From Cryobacterium sp. SO2 (GTDB lineage: Bacteria > Actinomycetota > Actinomycetes > Actinomycetales > Microbacteriaceae): a stretch of DNA of 64,000 bases. Where the stretch lies: positions 1,488,001 through 1,552,000 of the forward strand of contig NZ_CP117849.1 of NCBI RefSeq assembly GCF_026151165.2, in the 5' to 3' direction. Below are positions 39,964 through 48,982 of this stretch, piece after piece; the stretch's first letter is position 1, and each line of letters starts with the position of its first letter. The position numbers and the translations under genes were made by a program. A model generated the notes under the pieces. That model saw only the letters and a list, made by a program, of their open reading frames with translations. It did not search any database and was not told the origin of the DNA.

Positions 39964-41379
39964 TCAGTGCCGCAGCTGCGCCTCGGCCGTCGAATCCGGA
40001 GCGCCGTCAACCGGCACCGACTCGGCCTGGTCGAGGTACTGCGCCGAGATGCGGCGGTAGGACTTGGTGAAGAACGCGGCGACTGCCGCGAGCACCATCA
40101 GGATGCCGGCGATGAGGAACACGAGCGCGATTCCCCGTGCCTGACCGTCGCCCAGGAGCCAGCCGAGATCTGAGCGGCCGGCATCCGAGTTCATGAACGG
40201 GATGATGATGAACTCGGCGATCGGCGCGATCAGGAACGCGGTGATTGGTGCAGCCGCCGACTCGAACGCGGCGGCGAATCCGAACACCCGGCCCTGCTCG
40301 CGGAACGGCACCACCTTCTGGATGACCGTCTGCTCGGACGCCTCGACCGCCGGGATGAGCATCATGTAGACCCAGATACCCGCGGCGTACAGCCACCACC
40401 ACTCCCGGATCGTGAACAGCGCCCCGAGCACACCCATCAGGATGACGAGCAGCAGCATGGTGCGGATCGGGTTGCGGCCGAGACCGAACTTCGCAATCAG
40501 CAGGCCACCGATGATGAACCCGGTCGACGTCACCCCGAGCACGATTCCCCACACCTCGACGGGGAAGAGCTCGAGGCCGTACGGGTCCATCAGCGCCATG
40601 TAGACGCCGCCGATGAAGTTGTTGAACGTGGAGAAGATGATGAGCGCGAAGAGCCCGGTGGCCGCCCGCACGGCGGTGATGCTGCCCCGGAGGTCGACGA
40701 GTGGCCGCCGCTCGCCATCCTGCTGCGGTTGTGCCTCGGGGATGCGCAGGAACAATAGGTGAGCGAGGGCCGCCGCCGACAGAACTATGGCGATCAGGAG
40801 CGTCCAGCCCATGCCGAGCAACCCGATCGCGAGCCCACTGAAGACGCTCGTCACCATGAAGGCGAGCCCCTGCACCGTGCCGACGAGCCCGTTCGCGTTC
40901 GCGTGCCGTTCGGTGGGGATCAGCAGCGTGACGACCGTGGACAGGGCGATGTTGCGCATGTTCTCGATCACCGCACCGAAGAGGATGATGCCGCTGAACA
41001 GCCAGAACCAGGGCCCACCCAGGTCGAGCAGGGTGGACTCGGGGAACACCAGATACAACCCGCCGCCGATGCTGAAGGCGATCAGCGTGACCGCGCCCGC
41101 GAACACCATCACCAGGTGCTTGCGATGCCGGTCCACGATCGTGCCGAACGCCATCGAGAACACGGCGACGAGCAGCATGTATGCGCCGCCGATGATGCCG
41201 GTGGCGAGCACCGACCGCGTCTCCAGGTAAACCCAGAAGGTGAGCGCGAACCAGAGGAAGCTCGTGGTGACGTTGGCGACCGCCGTGTTCACCAGCACCT
41301 GCGCAAAGGTGCGCGCGCCCCCTGCCGGTGCTGCGGTCTGGGCGTGGGATGCGGCTGGGGCCTCGTCGGCTCTGCTCAT
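39964..41379 (-). CDS. MFS transporter
   Basis: This 471-residue permease has about 12 membrane segments and resembles the multidrug/siderophore-exporter type MFS proteins (TFWVYLETRSVLATGIIGGAYMLLVAVFSMAFGTIVDRHRKH holds the motif A-like GxxxDRxxRK after helix 2). GGAGGGGACGATCAC precedes the ATG. A single gene, with no adjacent regulator. The substrate is not evident. Confidence 0.88.
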   Translation of the reverse strand: MSRADEAPAASHAQTAAPAGGARTFAQVLVNTAVANVTTSFLWFALTFWVYLETRSVLATGIIGGAYMLLVAVFSMAFGTIVDRHRKHLVMVFAGAVTLIAFSIGGGLYLVFPESTLLDLGGPWFWLFSGIILFGAVIENMRNIALSTVVTLLIPTERHANANGLVGTVQGLAFMVTSVFSGLAIGLLGMGWTLLIAIVLSAAALAHLLFLRIPEAQPQQDGERRPLVDLRGSITAVRAATGLFALIIFSTFNNFIGGVYMALMDPYGLELFPVEVWGIVLGVTSTGFIIGGLLIAKFGLGRNPIRTMLLLVILMGVLGALFTIREWWWLYAAGIWVYMMLIPAVEASEQTVIQKVVPFREQGRVFGFAAAFESAAAPITAFLIAPIAEFIIIPFMNSDAGRSDLGWLLGDGQARGIALVFLIAGILMVLAAVAAFFTKSYRRISAQYLDQAESVPVDGAPDSTAEAQLRH

Positions 41380-41533
41380 GTGATCGTCCCCTCCTGGCCG
41401 GCTCAGAGTCGCAGTCGAGCGCTTGAATCACTCGGATCGACAGTCTGAGCCAAGCGGAGACCACTGACATTTATTGTATGGAGACAGCGTCACCGTGTCG
41501 TCCTATGCTCGTCGCAACGAGAGGATGGGCTCG

Positions 41534-42781
41534 ATGACTGGCACCAACCGGCCTCGTCTGGTCCCTCGACTTCCACGGATGACGGGACGGGACCCAGAGC
41601 AGACCGATCGCGCGGCGACTCCGCTGGAACTGCTCTTCGACCTCACCTTCGTCGTCGCGTTCGGCCAGGCCGGCGACCAGCTCGCCCACGCCATCGCTGA
41701 GGGTCATACGGCGTCGGGCATCGTTGCCTTCGTCTTCGCGGTGGCGGCGACGTGTTGGGCGTGGATCAACTTCTCCTGGTTCGCGTCAGCGTATGACACC
41801 GATGACTGGTTCTACCGGCTCTCGACTATGGTGCAGATGATCGGTGTGGTTGTATTCGCCCTGGGGATCCCGGTGTTCTTTGTCTCCATCGAACACGGCG
41901 GCCACGTCGATAACGGTGTGCTCGTCAGCGGCTACGTCGTGATGCGGGTCGCGCTGATGGGCCAATGGTTGCGCGCCGCCGCACAAGACCCGGACCACCG
42001 CGGGACCGCGCTGAGATATGCGCTGTGTGTGGGTGTCGCCCAGGCAGGCTGGATCGCCCTCGCTATCCTCAACCTCGACGTCGCACCGTTCTTCCTCTGC
42101 GCTGGTGTGCTCTTCGCGGTCGAGCTCCTTGGCCCTATCCTGGCCGAGCGCCACTCCTCTGGCAGCCCCTGGCACCCCCACCACTTGGCCGAGCGGTACG
42201 GGCTGCTTGCCATCATCACCCTCGGCGAGGGAATCTTCGGCACCGTCGCGGCGGTGGCGGTTCTGGTGCAGGAACAAGGCTGGAGCAGTGAGGCGGTCAT
42301 CGTGGTCGTTGCCGGCGTGGGCCTCACCTTCGGGCTGTGGTGGAGCTACTTCACCATGCCCTCTGGACGGATTCTGGCCCGATTCCGGTCACGGCTGTTC
42401 GGCTGGGGCTACGGGCACATCCTCATCTACGGGTCGATCGTCGCTGTCGGTGCCGGGCTGCACGTTTCTGCCTATGTCATCGAGGGTCGCTCCAGCATCG
42501 GTGTTGTCGGGGCCATCCTGGCCGTCGCGGTCCCCGCACTCCTTTTCTCCATCACGATGTTCACTCTGTACACGTTCCTCCTGCGCACCTTCGACCCGTT
42601 CCACATCGCGCTGCTCGCCGGCACCGTACTGCTCCTGGTCGCAGCGATCCTGCTGGCGACGGCGGGTGCGTCCCTGGGCGTCTGCCTCCTCGTCGTCACG
42701 TTCTCACCCGCCGTTGTCGTAGTGGGTTTCGAGGTGGTCGGGCGCCGCCACCAGGCTGATGCGCTGGACCGGATTCTGTAG
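41534..42781 (+). CDS. Low temperature requirement protein A (LtrA) family
   Basis: This 415-residue membrane protein has the LtrA hallmark TPLELLFDLTFVVAFGQAGDQLAHA before the first helix, WINFSWFASAYDTDDWFYRL, HHLAERYGLLAIITLGEGI and ten or more hydrophobic segments. The family is named from a Listeria cold-growth mutant; its biochemical role is unknown. GAGAGG lies 9 nt before the chosen ATG, and a longer frame begins 60 bp upstream. Confidence 0.9.
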   Translation: MTGTNRPRLVPRLPRMTGRDPEQTDRAATPLELLFDLTFVVAFGQAGDQLAHAIAEGHTASGIVAFVFAVAATCWAWINFSWFASAYDTDDWFYRLSTMVQMIGVVVFALGIPVFFVSIEHGGHVDNGVLVSGYVVMRVALMGQWLRAAAQDPDHRGTALRYALCVGVAQAGWIALAILNLDVAPFFLCAGVLFAVELLGPILAERHSSGSPWHPHHLAERYGLLAIITLGEGIFGTVAAVAVLVQEQGWSSEAVIVVVAGVGLTFGLWWSYFTMPSGRILARFRSRLFGWGYGHILIYGSIVAVGAGLHVSAYVIEGRSSIGVVGAILAVAVPALLFSITMFTLYTFLLRTFDPFHIALLAGTVLLLVAAILLATAGASLGVCLLVVTFSPAVVVVGFEVVGRRHQADALDRIL

Positions 42782-42851
42782 TAGTGCTCGACGACTGCCC
42801 GGTAGTACCGTCTCGACAAGCTGTTGCACGTTCACAAACGGAAGGAATCCC

Positions 42852-43664
42852 ATGCTGACGCAGGTCGCGGAGGGTGTGCTGGTTCACGAGAGCGAGTTCC
42901 TCCAGAGCAATTCGATTGTCGTGCTGGGCCGGGCGGGCGTGCTGCTCATCGACCCGGGCATCACGGCACTCGAGATGGGTGATCTCGCGAGTGACCTTCG
43001 CGGGCTCGGCCGGCCCGTGGTGGCCGGCTTCTCGACGCATCCACACTGGGACCACGTGCTCTGGCACGCGAGCTTCGGAGTGGCGCCCCGATACGGCACA
43101 GCCCGCTGCGCTGCGTCCATCCGCGACGTGCTGGCGAATGCCGACTGGAAAGAGCGCGTGGCCGGGGCGCTCCCGCCGGAGTACGCCAAGGACATCCCGA
43201 TGGATCTGCTCGGTTTCATCACCGGTCTGCCCACCGACGTGACACAGATCCCCTGGGATGGCCCCACCGTGCGCATCATCGAGCATCAAGCGCATGCCGC
43301 CGGCCATGCGGCACTGCTGATCGAGGAGCGCGGCGTGCTGGTGGCCGGCGACATGCTGTCGGACATTCTGATGCCGTTCCTCGACCTGGCGGCCGCGAAT
43401 CCGATCGAGGACTACCTCGACGCGTTGCGGAGGCTGGAGGGCGTGGCGGGCGGTGTTGATGTGGTCATCCCCGGTCATGGGTCGGTCAGCGGAGCCGACC
43501 AGCTGCGGGTGCGAATCGACCAGGATCGCGCGTACGTGGAGGCTCTGCGAGATGGCGGGGATTCTGGCGACCCGCGGGTCGGCCCGGCAGCCCCGTTGGA
43601 GTGGGTGCCTGACGCGCATAGGTGGCAAGTCCAGCAGCTTGCCCACACAAGAGAGAAGAGCTGA
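42852..43664 (+). CDS. MBL-fold metallo-hydrolase
   Basis: This 270-residue metallo-beta-lactamase-fold hydrolase has the metal motif THPHWDHV (HxHxDH variant with HPHWDH), a third-ligand segment HAAGHAALLIEERGVLVAGDML with Asp, and IPGHGSV. A dinuclear zinc hydrolase is expected; the substrate is unknown. AAGGA precedes the chosen ATG, 70 bp after ltrA on the same strand. The longer frame upstream overlaps ltrA. Confidence 0.9.
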   Translation: MLTQVAEGVLVHESEFLQSNSIVVLGRAGVLLIDPGITALEMGDLASDLRGLGRPVVAGFSTHPHWDHVLWHASFGVAPRYGTARCAASIRDVLANADWKERVAGALPPEYAKDIPMDLLGFITGLPTDVTQIPWDGPTVRIIEHQAHAAGHAALLIEERGVLVAGDMLSDILMPFLDLAAANPIEDYLDALRRLEGVAGGVDVVIPGHGSVSGADQLRVRIDQDRAYVEALRDGGDSGDPRVGPAAPLEWVPDAHRWQVQQLAHTREKS

Positions 43665-43738
43665 GGAGCGGTGAAGCCCGTCGAGTGACCGGCGTCGCGG
43701 ACCTCCTGAGCTGGGTCTGAGTCGCCGAAAGAGCCCCG

Positions 43739-45496
43739 CTACGTCGCCGGGGGCCCCTCGCTGCCTCGCGCCGGTTCGGCTTCCGATTCCTTCTCCACAT
43801 GCAGCAGCCGCTCCACGTCTTCGACAGAGAGCTGTGACCCCACCGACGGCAGCCCCTCCAGCAGCGAGGCGGTATACGCCCTCGCCACTCCGACATCCAT
43901 CATGGCGAAGGCGGCACCGATTCCACGGGCAACGTCCGTGGCGCGCAACCACTCCGTCTGAGAGGTGAAGATCGGCTGACGCTCGCGGATGATACCGACG
44001 TCGAACACGGGCGGGTCGCCTGGCCGCGGCCGGCGCATCGGATCGTATCGCTCGATGTACTGCTTGAGTAGTTGCTTGAGGCAGCGCTCATATTGATCGG
44101 TGTAGGACGGGTCGATTTCGAGTTCGGTGCCGCGCACTCCCACCTCCACGAACGGCTCCACCGTCGGCTGGGAGAGGATGTTGCCGGTGATGTCCGCATC
44201 GGTCAGCGTGCAGCCAATCCGCAGGCCGAAGCTGCCACCGCCGCTTGCGACGTCGAGGTCGATCCCGGACGGTTGAACCTGATAGGTGACCTTCACCGTG
44301 ACGGCACGGTCGTCGGGGGTCATCCCGGAGTAGCCGCGCACCGTCATCGGTAACCGCAGAACGCCCGACAGACCCGGCACCGCCACGCCGTTGAGCGTCC
44401 ACGCCGAGGCGCGCATTGTGTGGAACCCCTGGGCGTCGATCCGCACCCGGATGCGTTCGTCCACGTCGAAGGTGCGCCACCAGTACTCCCGGTCTTCGAC
44501 GCAGAAGGAGAGGCCTCCCGCAGCAGGCCGGAACGACCCCTCGGCGGTGCGGCGGCGGCTCGTCTCCTGCAGCTTGGCCCGCAGCCGACCGAGATAGACG
44601 TCTGTGAGCGGGATGACAGTGCGCCAGTGGGCGTTGGACCAATACGCCTGCACCCGCACATCGTCGGTGAAGGCGCTCTGGAGCGTGAAGTTGCTGGTCC
44701 AGGAGGCCTGGCCGGGCGCGGGGGAGCCGCCGGCGTCCACCAACTCGTTGTTGGGCGTGTTTCGCTCGGTGTGCCAGCCGTCGAATTCTGGATCGGTGAC
44801 GATCTCAATGAGTTCGTGCGCGAGCGTCTCGACCGTGTTGTTCGGTGCGGCGCCGACAGGATCGAGGTGGCGCACCCATCCCGCCCAGTACGTGTCGGTG
44901 TCGAAGGGGCCGTCGGAGTCGTAGTCGCTGCCGTGCGCGCCCGCCACAGTGGCCATGTTGGTCACGACGTAGCCGTCGGGGAGCAGCACGATGAATGCGA
45001 TGCGCGGCCCGTCGTCGGGATCCGGGAAGACGTTGTCGTCGAGCAGGTCGTCGATGAGGTCGAGCGTCGCGCGCATGGTTTCGCGAGTCGTCCCCGATGC
45101 GGGTGGACTCGGACTGGTGACGATGAGAGAACCGCGCCAGACGGGTGCGTGCGGAATGCCGTACTGGTACAGCTCCGCGAAGTAGCGGGAGGCCAGCAGC
45201 CGTTGTGTCTGCGCTTCGATGTTCACGCGCGATGCCGCCCCGGCGCCCGTCCACCAGGTGCCCCAGAAAAGCAGTTGCACCGGCACGCCACCCGCCGTAC
45301 CGGCGACGGTGCCGCCGTGATGCGTCATCCTCGCGCCGTCCATATTGTGATCGGAGAAGATGACCATCGGATTCTTCGCTCGACGCCAGCCACCCTGGTA
45401 CGACTCGTCGCTCAGTTTGCTGGTGAGCACCGAGTCGGGCCCCACGGACAGGTCATTGACCGTGAGAAAGGATTGGATAAGCCGGATGTTTGTCAT
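43739..45496 (-). CDS. Unrecognised protein with HELIE metalloprotease-like motif
   Basis: I do not recognise this 585-residue protein as a named family. The N-terminal half contains HHGGTVAGTAGGVPVQLLFWGTWW (about 59-82) and, at 227-231, HELIE in a LAHELIEIVTDPEFDGWH context. This is like the zinc-binding helix of some secreted peptidase-like proteins in which a Glu replaces the second His of HExxH. The C-terminal half looks beta-rich and ends in a charged helical tail. No signal peptide is evident. GGGAG lies 9 nt before the ATG. It stands alone, with about 105 bp upstream. Confidence 0.7.
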   Translation of the reverse strand: MTNIRLIQSFLTVNDLSVGPDSVLTSKLSDESYQGGWRRAKNPMVIFSDHNMDGARMTHHGGTVAGTAGGVPVQLLFWGTWWTGAGAASRVNIEAQTQRLLASRYFAELYQYGIPHAPVWRGSLIVTSPSPPASGTTRETMRATLDLIDDLLDDNVFPDPDDGPRIAFIVLLPDGYVVTNMATVAGAHGSDYDSDGPFDTDTYWAGWVRHLDPVGAAPNNTVETLAHELIEIVTDPEFDGWHTERNTPNNELVDAGGSPAPGQASWTSNFTLQSAFTDDVRVQAYWSNAHWRTVIPLTDVYLGRLRAKLQETSRRRTAEGSFRPAAGGLSFCVEDREYWWRTFDVDERIRVRIDAQGFHTMRASAWTLNGVAVPGLSGVLRLPMTVRGYSGMTPDDRAVTVKVTYQVQPSGIDLDVASGGGSFGLRIGCTLTDADITGNILSQPTVEPFVEVGVRGTELEIDPSYTDQYERCLKQLLKQYIERYDPMRRPRPGDPPVFDVGIIRERQPIFTSQTEWLRATDVARGIGAAFAMMDVGVARAYTASLLEGLPSVGSQLSVEDVERLLHVEKESEAEPARGSEGPPAT

Positions 45497-45603
45497 AACG
45501 CACGCTCCCGCAGAGAAGGTGAGTCGGCACGACAGCCCGCGCACGGCCCGGAGTCGGTTCCCGACAGTGACGCTGTCACGGCCTGCGGCTGTCGTCAAGG
45601 GGC

Positions 45604-46149
45604 CTACGGGAGGACGCGGTAGTCGAGAACCAGGTAGCCCATCGACGAGATCACACTGCGGATCAGGGCGAGGCGGATGGGCGGCAAGCCGTCGAACAGT
45701 GTGCGTCCGGTACTGGCAATTGCCGGCGCGATCACAACCTTGAGTTCGTCGACGAGGCCCGCGGCGAGCAGCGCTTGCGCGACCGAGATGCTGCCGTGCA
45801 CACCGATGTCACCGCCCGGCTGGTTCTTGAGGTCACGCACAAAATCCACCAGACCGCCCTCGATCGCACTCGCGTTGGCCCAGTCGGGGTCGAGCGGTGC
45901 GGAGGTCACCACGTACTTCGGGGCCGTGTTGATGAAGGTCGCGAATGGCTCGATCGCGCTGTCCGGCCAGAACCCCACCCATTCGTCGTAGCTGTGACGG
46001 CCCAGGATGACGGCGTCTTGGGTGGCGATCCAGTCGGATCCGGCGGCATCCGCCTCGTCATCCCATTCGGTGAAGAAGACGTTGGGGTTCTCGGCGACAC
46101 CGTCGAGGGAGAGCAATTCGCACACGACAACTTTTCGCAGGGAGGCCAT
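45604..46149 (-). CDS. Dihydrofolate reductase family protein (RibD C-terminal-like)
   Basis: This 181-residue DHFR-fold reductase has the typical start KVVVCELLSLDGVAENPNVFF, ILGRHSYDEW and DIGVHGSISVAQALLAAGLVDELKVVIAPA, then a final strand with LDYRV. Members of this RibD C-terminal-like group reduce pteridine- or riboflavin-related substrates in NADPH-dependent fashion; the true substrate is not known. AGGACACCCC precedes the ATG. Confidence 0.9.
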   Translation of the reverse strand: MASLRKVVVCELLSLDGVAENPNVFFTEWDDEADAAGSDWIATQDAVILGRHSYDEWVGFWPDSAIEPFATFINTAPKYVVTSAPLDPDWANASAIEGGLVDFVRDLKNQPGGDIGVHGSISVAQALLAAGLVDELKVVIAPAIASTGRTLFDGLPPIRLALIRSVISSMGYLVLDYRVLP

Positions 46150-46271
46150 GGGGTGTCCTGATCATCTTGGTCGAGCGAGGGGTGCGACAGGTGGACGGTG
46201 TGAATCCTTGCAAGGATCAGGGACCGGGTCAAGACCGCCGGGTTTCGGACGGAATCCGTCAGAATGGGCGC

Positions 46272-47471
46272 GTGATCCACATCCGGTCTCGTCGTGTTGG
46301 TGCCGTGCTCGCCGGCGTGGGTGGCGCCGTCATGGCGGTGTTCCTGGTTGTGCTGGTTTTGTCAGGCGGTGACCTGGTCTACGCCTGGCGGGTTCTCGCG
46401 TATCAGGAGTCGGACACCCGAGATACGGAGTGGAAGGCGTCGGTGCCGATCCCCGCAACAGACCCGCGACCGTGGCCAGCGGAGGTGGACTGCGCACCGG
46501 TAAACGCCGCGCTGCGCGCCACCGGCGCCGACGGTCTGGACGACTGGCTGCACGCCGGCGGCGGGTCCGCGTTCGTCGTGATCCAGAACGGGGTGCTCAC
46601 CTGCGAAGACTACGCAGACGGGATCACGGCCTCCTCAGCGTTGCCCGTCTTCTCGGTGTCCAAGACGCTGACATCGCTCCTCTTGTCGCGGGCCGTCGAG
46701 GAGGGCGTTGTCGACTACGACGACAGCATCGTGGAATATCTGCCAGAGCTGGCGGAGCGGGACGCCCGCTTTGCCGACATCACCCTCGGGGATCTGGTGG
46801 ACATGCGCTCGGGGATAGCCTTCACCGTCGCCGCGGGGTTTCCGTTTCTCGATCAGGATGCCGCCCGCGTCTACTATGCGACCGACCTGCGGGCAGCCCT
46901 GCTCCGCTACCCCGAGATCGTCGCCGCGCCGGGCACCTTCGCCTACAACGATTACGCGCCGAACCTCATCGGCCTCGCCCTCGAACGGGCGGGCCAAAGC
47001 GCCATCGGCACCGATATGTCGCGACTCTGGCAACAGCTGGGGGCCCAGGACGGTGCGAAATGGCTCGTGGACGACGCCGGGTTCGCGTGGCACGAAAGCG
47101 GCCTCGTGGCCAGCGCGCGGGATCTCGCGCGCGTGGGTGAGTTGTTGCTCGACGGGGGACAGGCCGACGGGCGGCCGGTGGCGCCGGATGCGTTCCTGGC
47201 GCGCACGCAGTCCCGGGGCGGGGCCGAGACCGTTCAGTCTCTCGCCGCCGACGGGATGGGGTACGCGAACGGCTGGTGGGTGCTCGACTCAGGACGCTCC
47301 TATGTGGCGCTGGGCCGGTACGGCCAGCTGGTGGTGGTGCATCCGAAGACCCGCACGGTGATCGTTCGCCTGGGCGTGGAGGGCTACGAGGGCCACGAAT
47401 CCGACGCCGCCATCGCTCGACGGTTGACCGCCGTCGCGGAGCAGCTGGGCGGATCCGTCGGCGACGACTGA
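46272..47471 (+). CDS. Serine hydrolase, beta-lactamase/class C-like
   Basis: This 399-residue protein has an N-terminal membrane anchor (about 10-33) followed by an extracytoplasmic penicillin-binding-like hydrolase domain. The SxxK nucleophile motif is SVSK at 128-131. The second motif reads YND (225-227) in place of the usual YxN, with Asp at the third place. A KTG-like region is not clear. It belongs to the widespread beta-lactamase-related carboxypeptidase or esterase group. GTG at 46272 is chosen, but earlier starts cannot be excluded. Confidence 0.82.
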   Translation: MIHIRSRRVGAVLAGVGGAVMAVFLVVLVLSGGDLVYAWRVLAYQESDTRDTEWKASVPIPATDPRPWPAEVDCAPVNAALRATGADGLDDWLHAGGGSAFVVIQNGVLTCEDYADGITASSALPVFSVSKTLTSLLLSRAVEEGVVDYDDSIVEYLPELAERDARFADITLGDLVDMRSGIAFTVAAGFPFLDQDAARVYYATDLRAALLRYPEIVAAPGTFAYNDYAPNLIGLALERAGQSAIGTDMSRLWQQLGAQDGAKWLVDDAGFAWHESGLVASARDLARVGELLLDGGQADGRPVAPDAFLARTQSRGGAETVQSLAADGMGYANGWWVLDSGRSYVALGRYGQLVVVHPKTRTVIVRLGVEGYEGHESDAAIARRLTAVAEQLGGSVGDD

Positions 47472-47485
47472 GATCGTTTCAATGC

Positions 47486-48379
47486 TCAGTGAGCGGCGGC
47501 TTCTGCGCGGTTCCGGGGGAAAAGGCGCGAGACCCCGAGGACGATCCCGGCCACGATCAGGCCGAGGATGAGCCCGAACACGGCCGACATCGCCGTGTCG
47601 GCAACCCAGATGACCACGGGGCCTGCGGCGTCGATGGCGTGCGTCACGGCGTGCAGCACGTCGGCGGGTCCGTGCCAGAAAGTGTCGGCCAGGTTGGTGA
47701 TCACCAGGTGGCCACCCACCCACAGCATGGCGACGGTGCCGATGACACTGATCACCCGGAACACAGCGGGCATCGCTGCCACGATGCGCGCTCCGGCGCG
47801 GCGCACGTGCCGGGCCGGGTTCTTCATCAGGGCGAGCCCGATGTCGTCGATCTTCACGAGCAGGGCGACGGCGCCGTAGACGAGCGCCGTCATGCCGAGG
47901 CCGATCACCACCAGAGCACCGAGCGTCATCCAGATGCCGAAATCGGGGTCGAGGCTGGCCAGCGCGATGAGCATGATCTCGGTGCTGAGGATGAGGTCGG
48001 TGCGGATGGCGCCGAAGATCAGCTTGCCCTCATCCCGCGACTCGGTCTCACCGGCGGCGTGATGCACGCCGAACCACTCGGTGACCTTCTCCGCGCCCTC
48101 GAAGCACAGGTAGGTGCCGCCGAGAATCAGCAGGAACGGCAGCACCCAGGGCGCGAACGCGGTGAGCAGCAGCGCGATCGGGATGATGATGACGAACTTG
48201 TTGAACAGGCTGCCCAGCGCGATGCGCCACACAACGTGCAGCTCGCGTGCCGGCGTGAGCCCCTGCACGTACTGCGGGGTGACGGCCGCGTCGTCGATCA
48301 CGACGCCGGCGGTCTTCGCGCTCGCCTTGAGGGCGGCGGTGAGTATGTCATCGACTACGGCGAGCAAGCCGACCGACAT
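47486..48379 (-). CDS. DUF808 family membrane protein
   Basis: This 297-residue membrane protein matches the DUF808 (YedI-like) family: it starts SVGLLAVVDDILTAALKASAKTAGVVIDDAAVTPQYVQG, then has GGTYLCFEGAEKV and AIRTDLILSTEIM, with about six hydrophobic segments. Its function is unknown. CGAGGAGAACCAG precedes the ATG. It is convergent with the serine hydrolase gene, 14 bp away. Confidence 0.9.
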   Translation of the reverse strand: MSVGLLAVVDDILTAALKASAKTAGVVIDDAAVTPQYVQGLTPARELHVVWRIALGSLFNKFVIIIPIALLLTAFAPWVLPFLLILGGTYLCFEGAEKVTEWFGVHHAAGETESRDEGKLIFGAIRTDLILSTEIMLIALASLDPDFGIWMTLGALVVIGLGMTALVYGAVALLVKIDDIGLALMKNPARHVRRAGARIVAAMPAVFRVISVIGTVAMLWVGGHLVITNLADTFWHGPADVLHAVTHAIDAAGPVVIWVADTAMSAVFGLILGLIVAGIVLGVSRLFPRNRAEAAAH

Positions 48380-48516
48380 CTGGTTCTCCTCGGATTGGGG
48401 GCGTCGTCCTCGTGAGCGGCGACGGCAATGGAATCCACAGTACCGGGCGGCCCATTCCCGAGTGCTACCGTGCCCGATGCTGGCGGAGCGACGGGCGGCC
48501 GCGATACTGTTCGGGC

Positions 48517-48870
48517 ATGGCACTGAAGTGGGAAGAAGTCGTCGTTGACAGCCGCGATCCGAGGGCGCTCGGGCTCTGGTGGCGGGATGCCCTGGGCTGG
48601 GTCGTGGTCGGCGACGGCGCCGACGAGATGGAGATCGCGCCCGCGGAGGGGGCCAATCCGACGCTGTTCTTCGGGGCGGTGCCCGAGGAGAAGCTGGTGA
48701 AGAACCGGCTGCACCTCGACTTCGTGCCCGACGACCAGGCCGCCGAAGTGGAACGGCTGCTCAACCTGGGCGCGACCCGCGTGGACATCGGACAGCACGA
48801 CACTCCCTGGGTGGTTCTCGCCGACCCCGAGGGCAACGAATTCTGCGTTCTGGCGGCCCGCCCCGCCTAG
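48517..48870 (+). CDS. VOC family protein
   Basis: This 117-residue protein is a short glyoxalase/bleomycin-resistance-fold protein: WEEVVVDSRDPRALGLWWRDALGW opens the first module, and HLDFVPDD with WVVLADPEGNEFCVL closes the second. Members of this actinobacterial subgroup lack an assigned substrate. No adjacent partner gene is evident; pgi follows 112 bp downstream. Confidence 0.88.
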   Translation: MALKWEEVVVDSRDPRALGLWWRDALGWVVVGDGADEMEIAPAEGANPTLFFGAVPEEKLVKNRLHLDFVPDDQAAEVERLLNLGATRVDIGQHDTPWVVLADPEGNEFCVLAARPA

Positions 48871-48982
48871 CCTCCAGGCCGGGTCCGAAAACGGCCGGCA
48901 CGGCAATAGGCTGGGAGCGGTCCGCCTCGCTGCGCTGAGGGAGTCGCGGGCACTCTATAGTTCCGGCGCTCAGGAGAAACCC

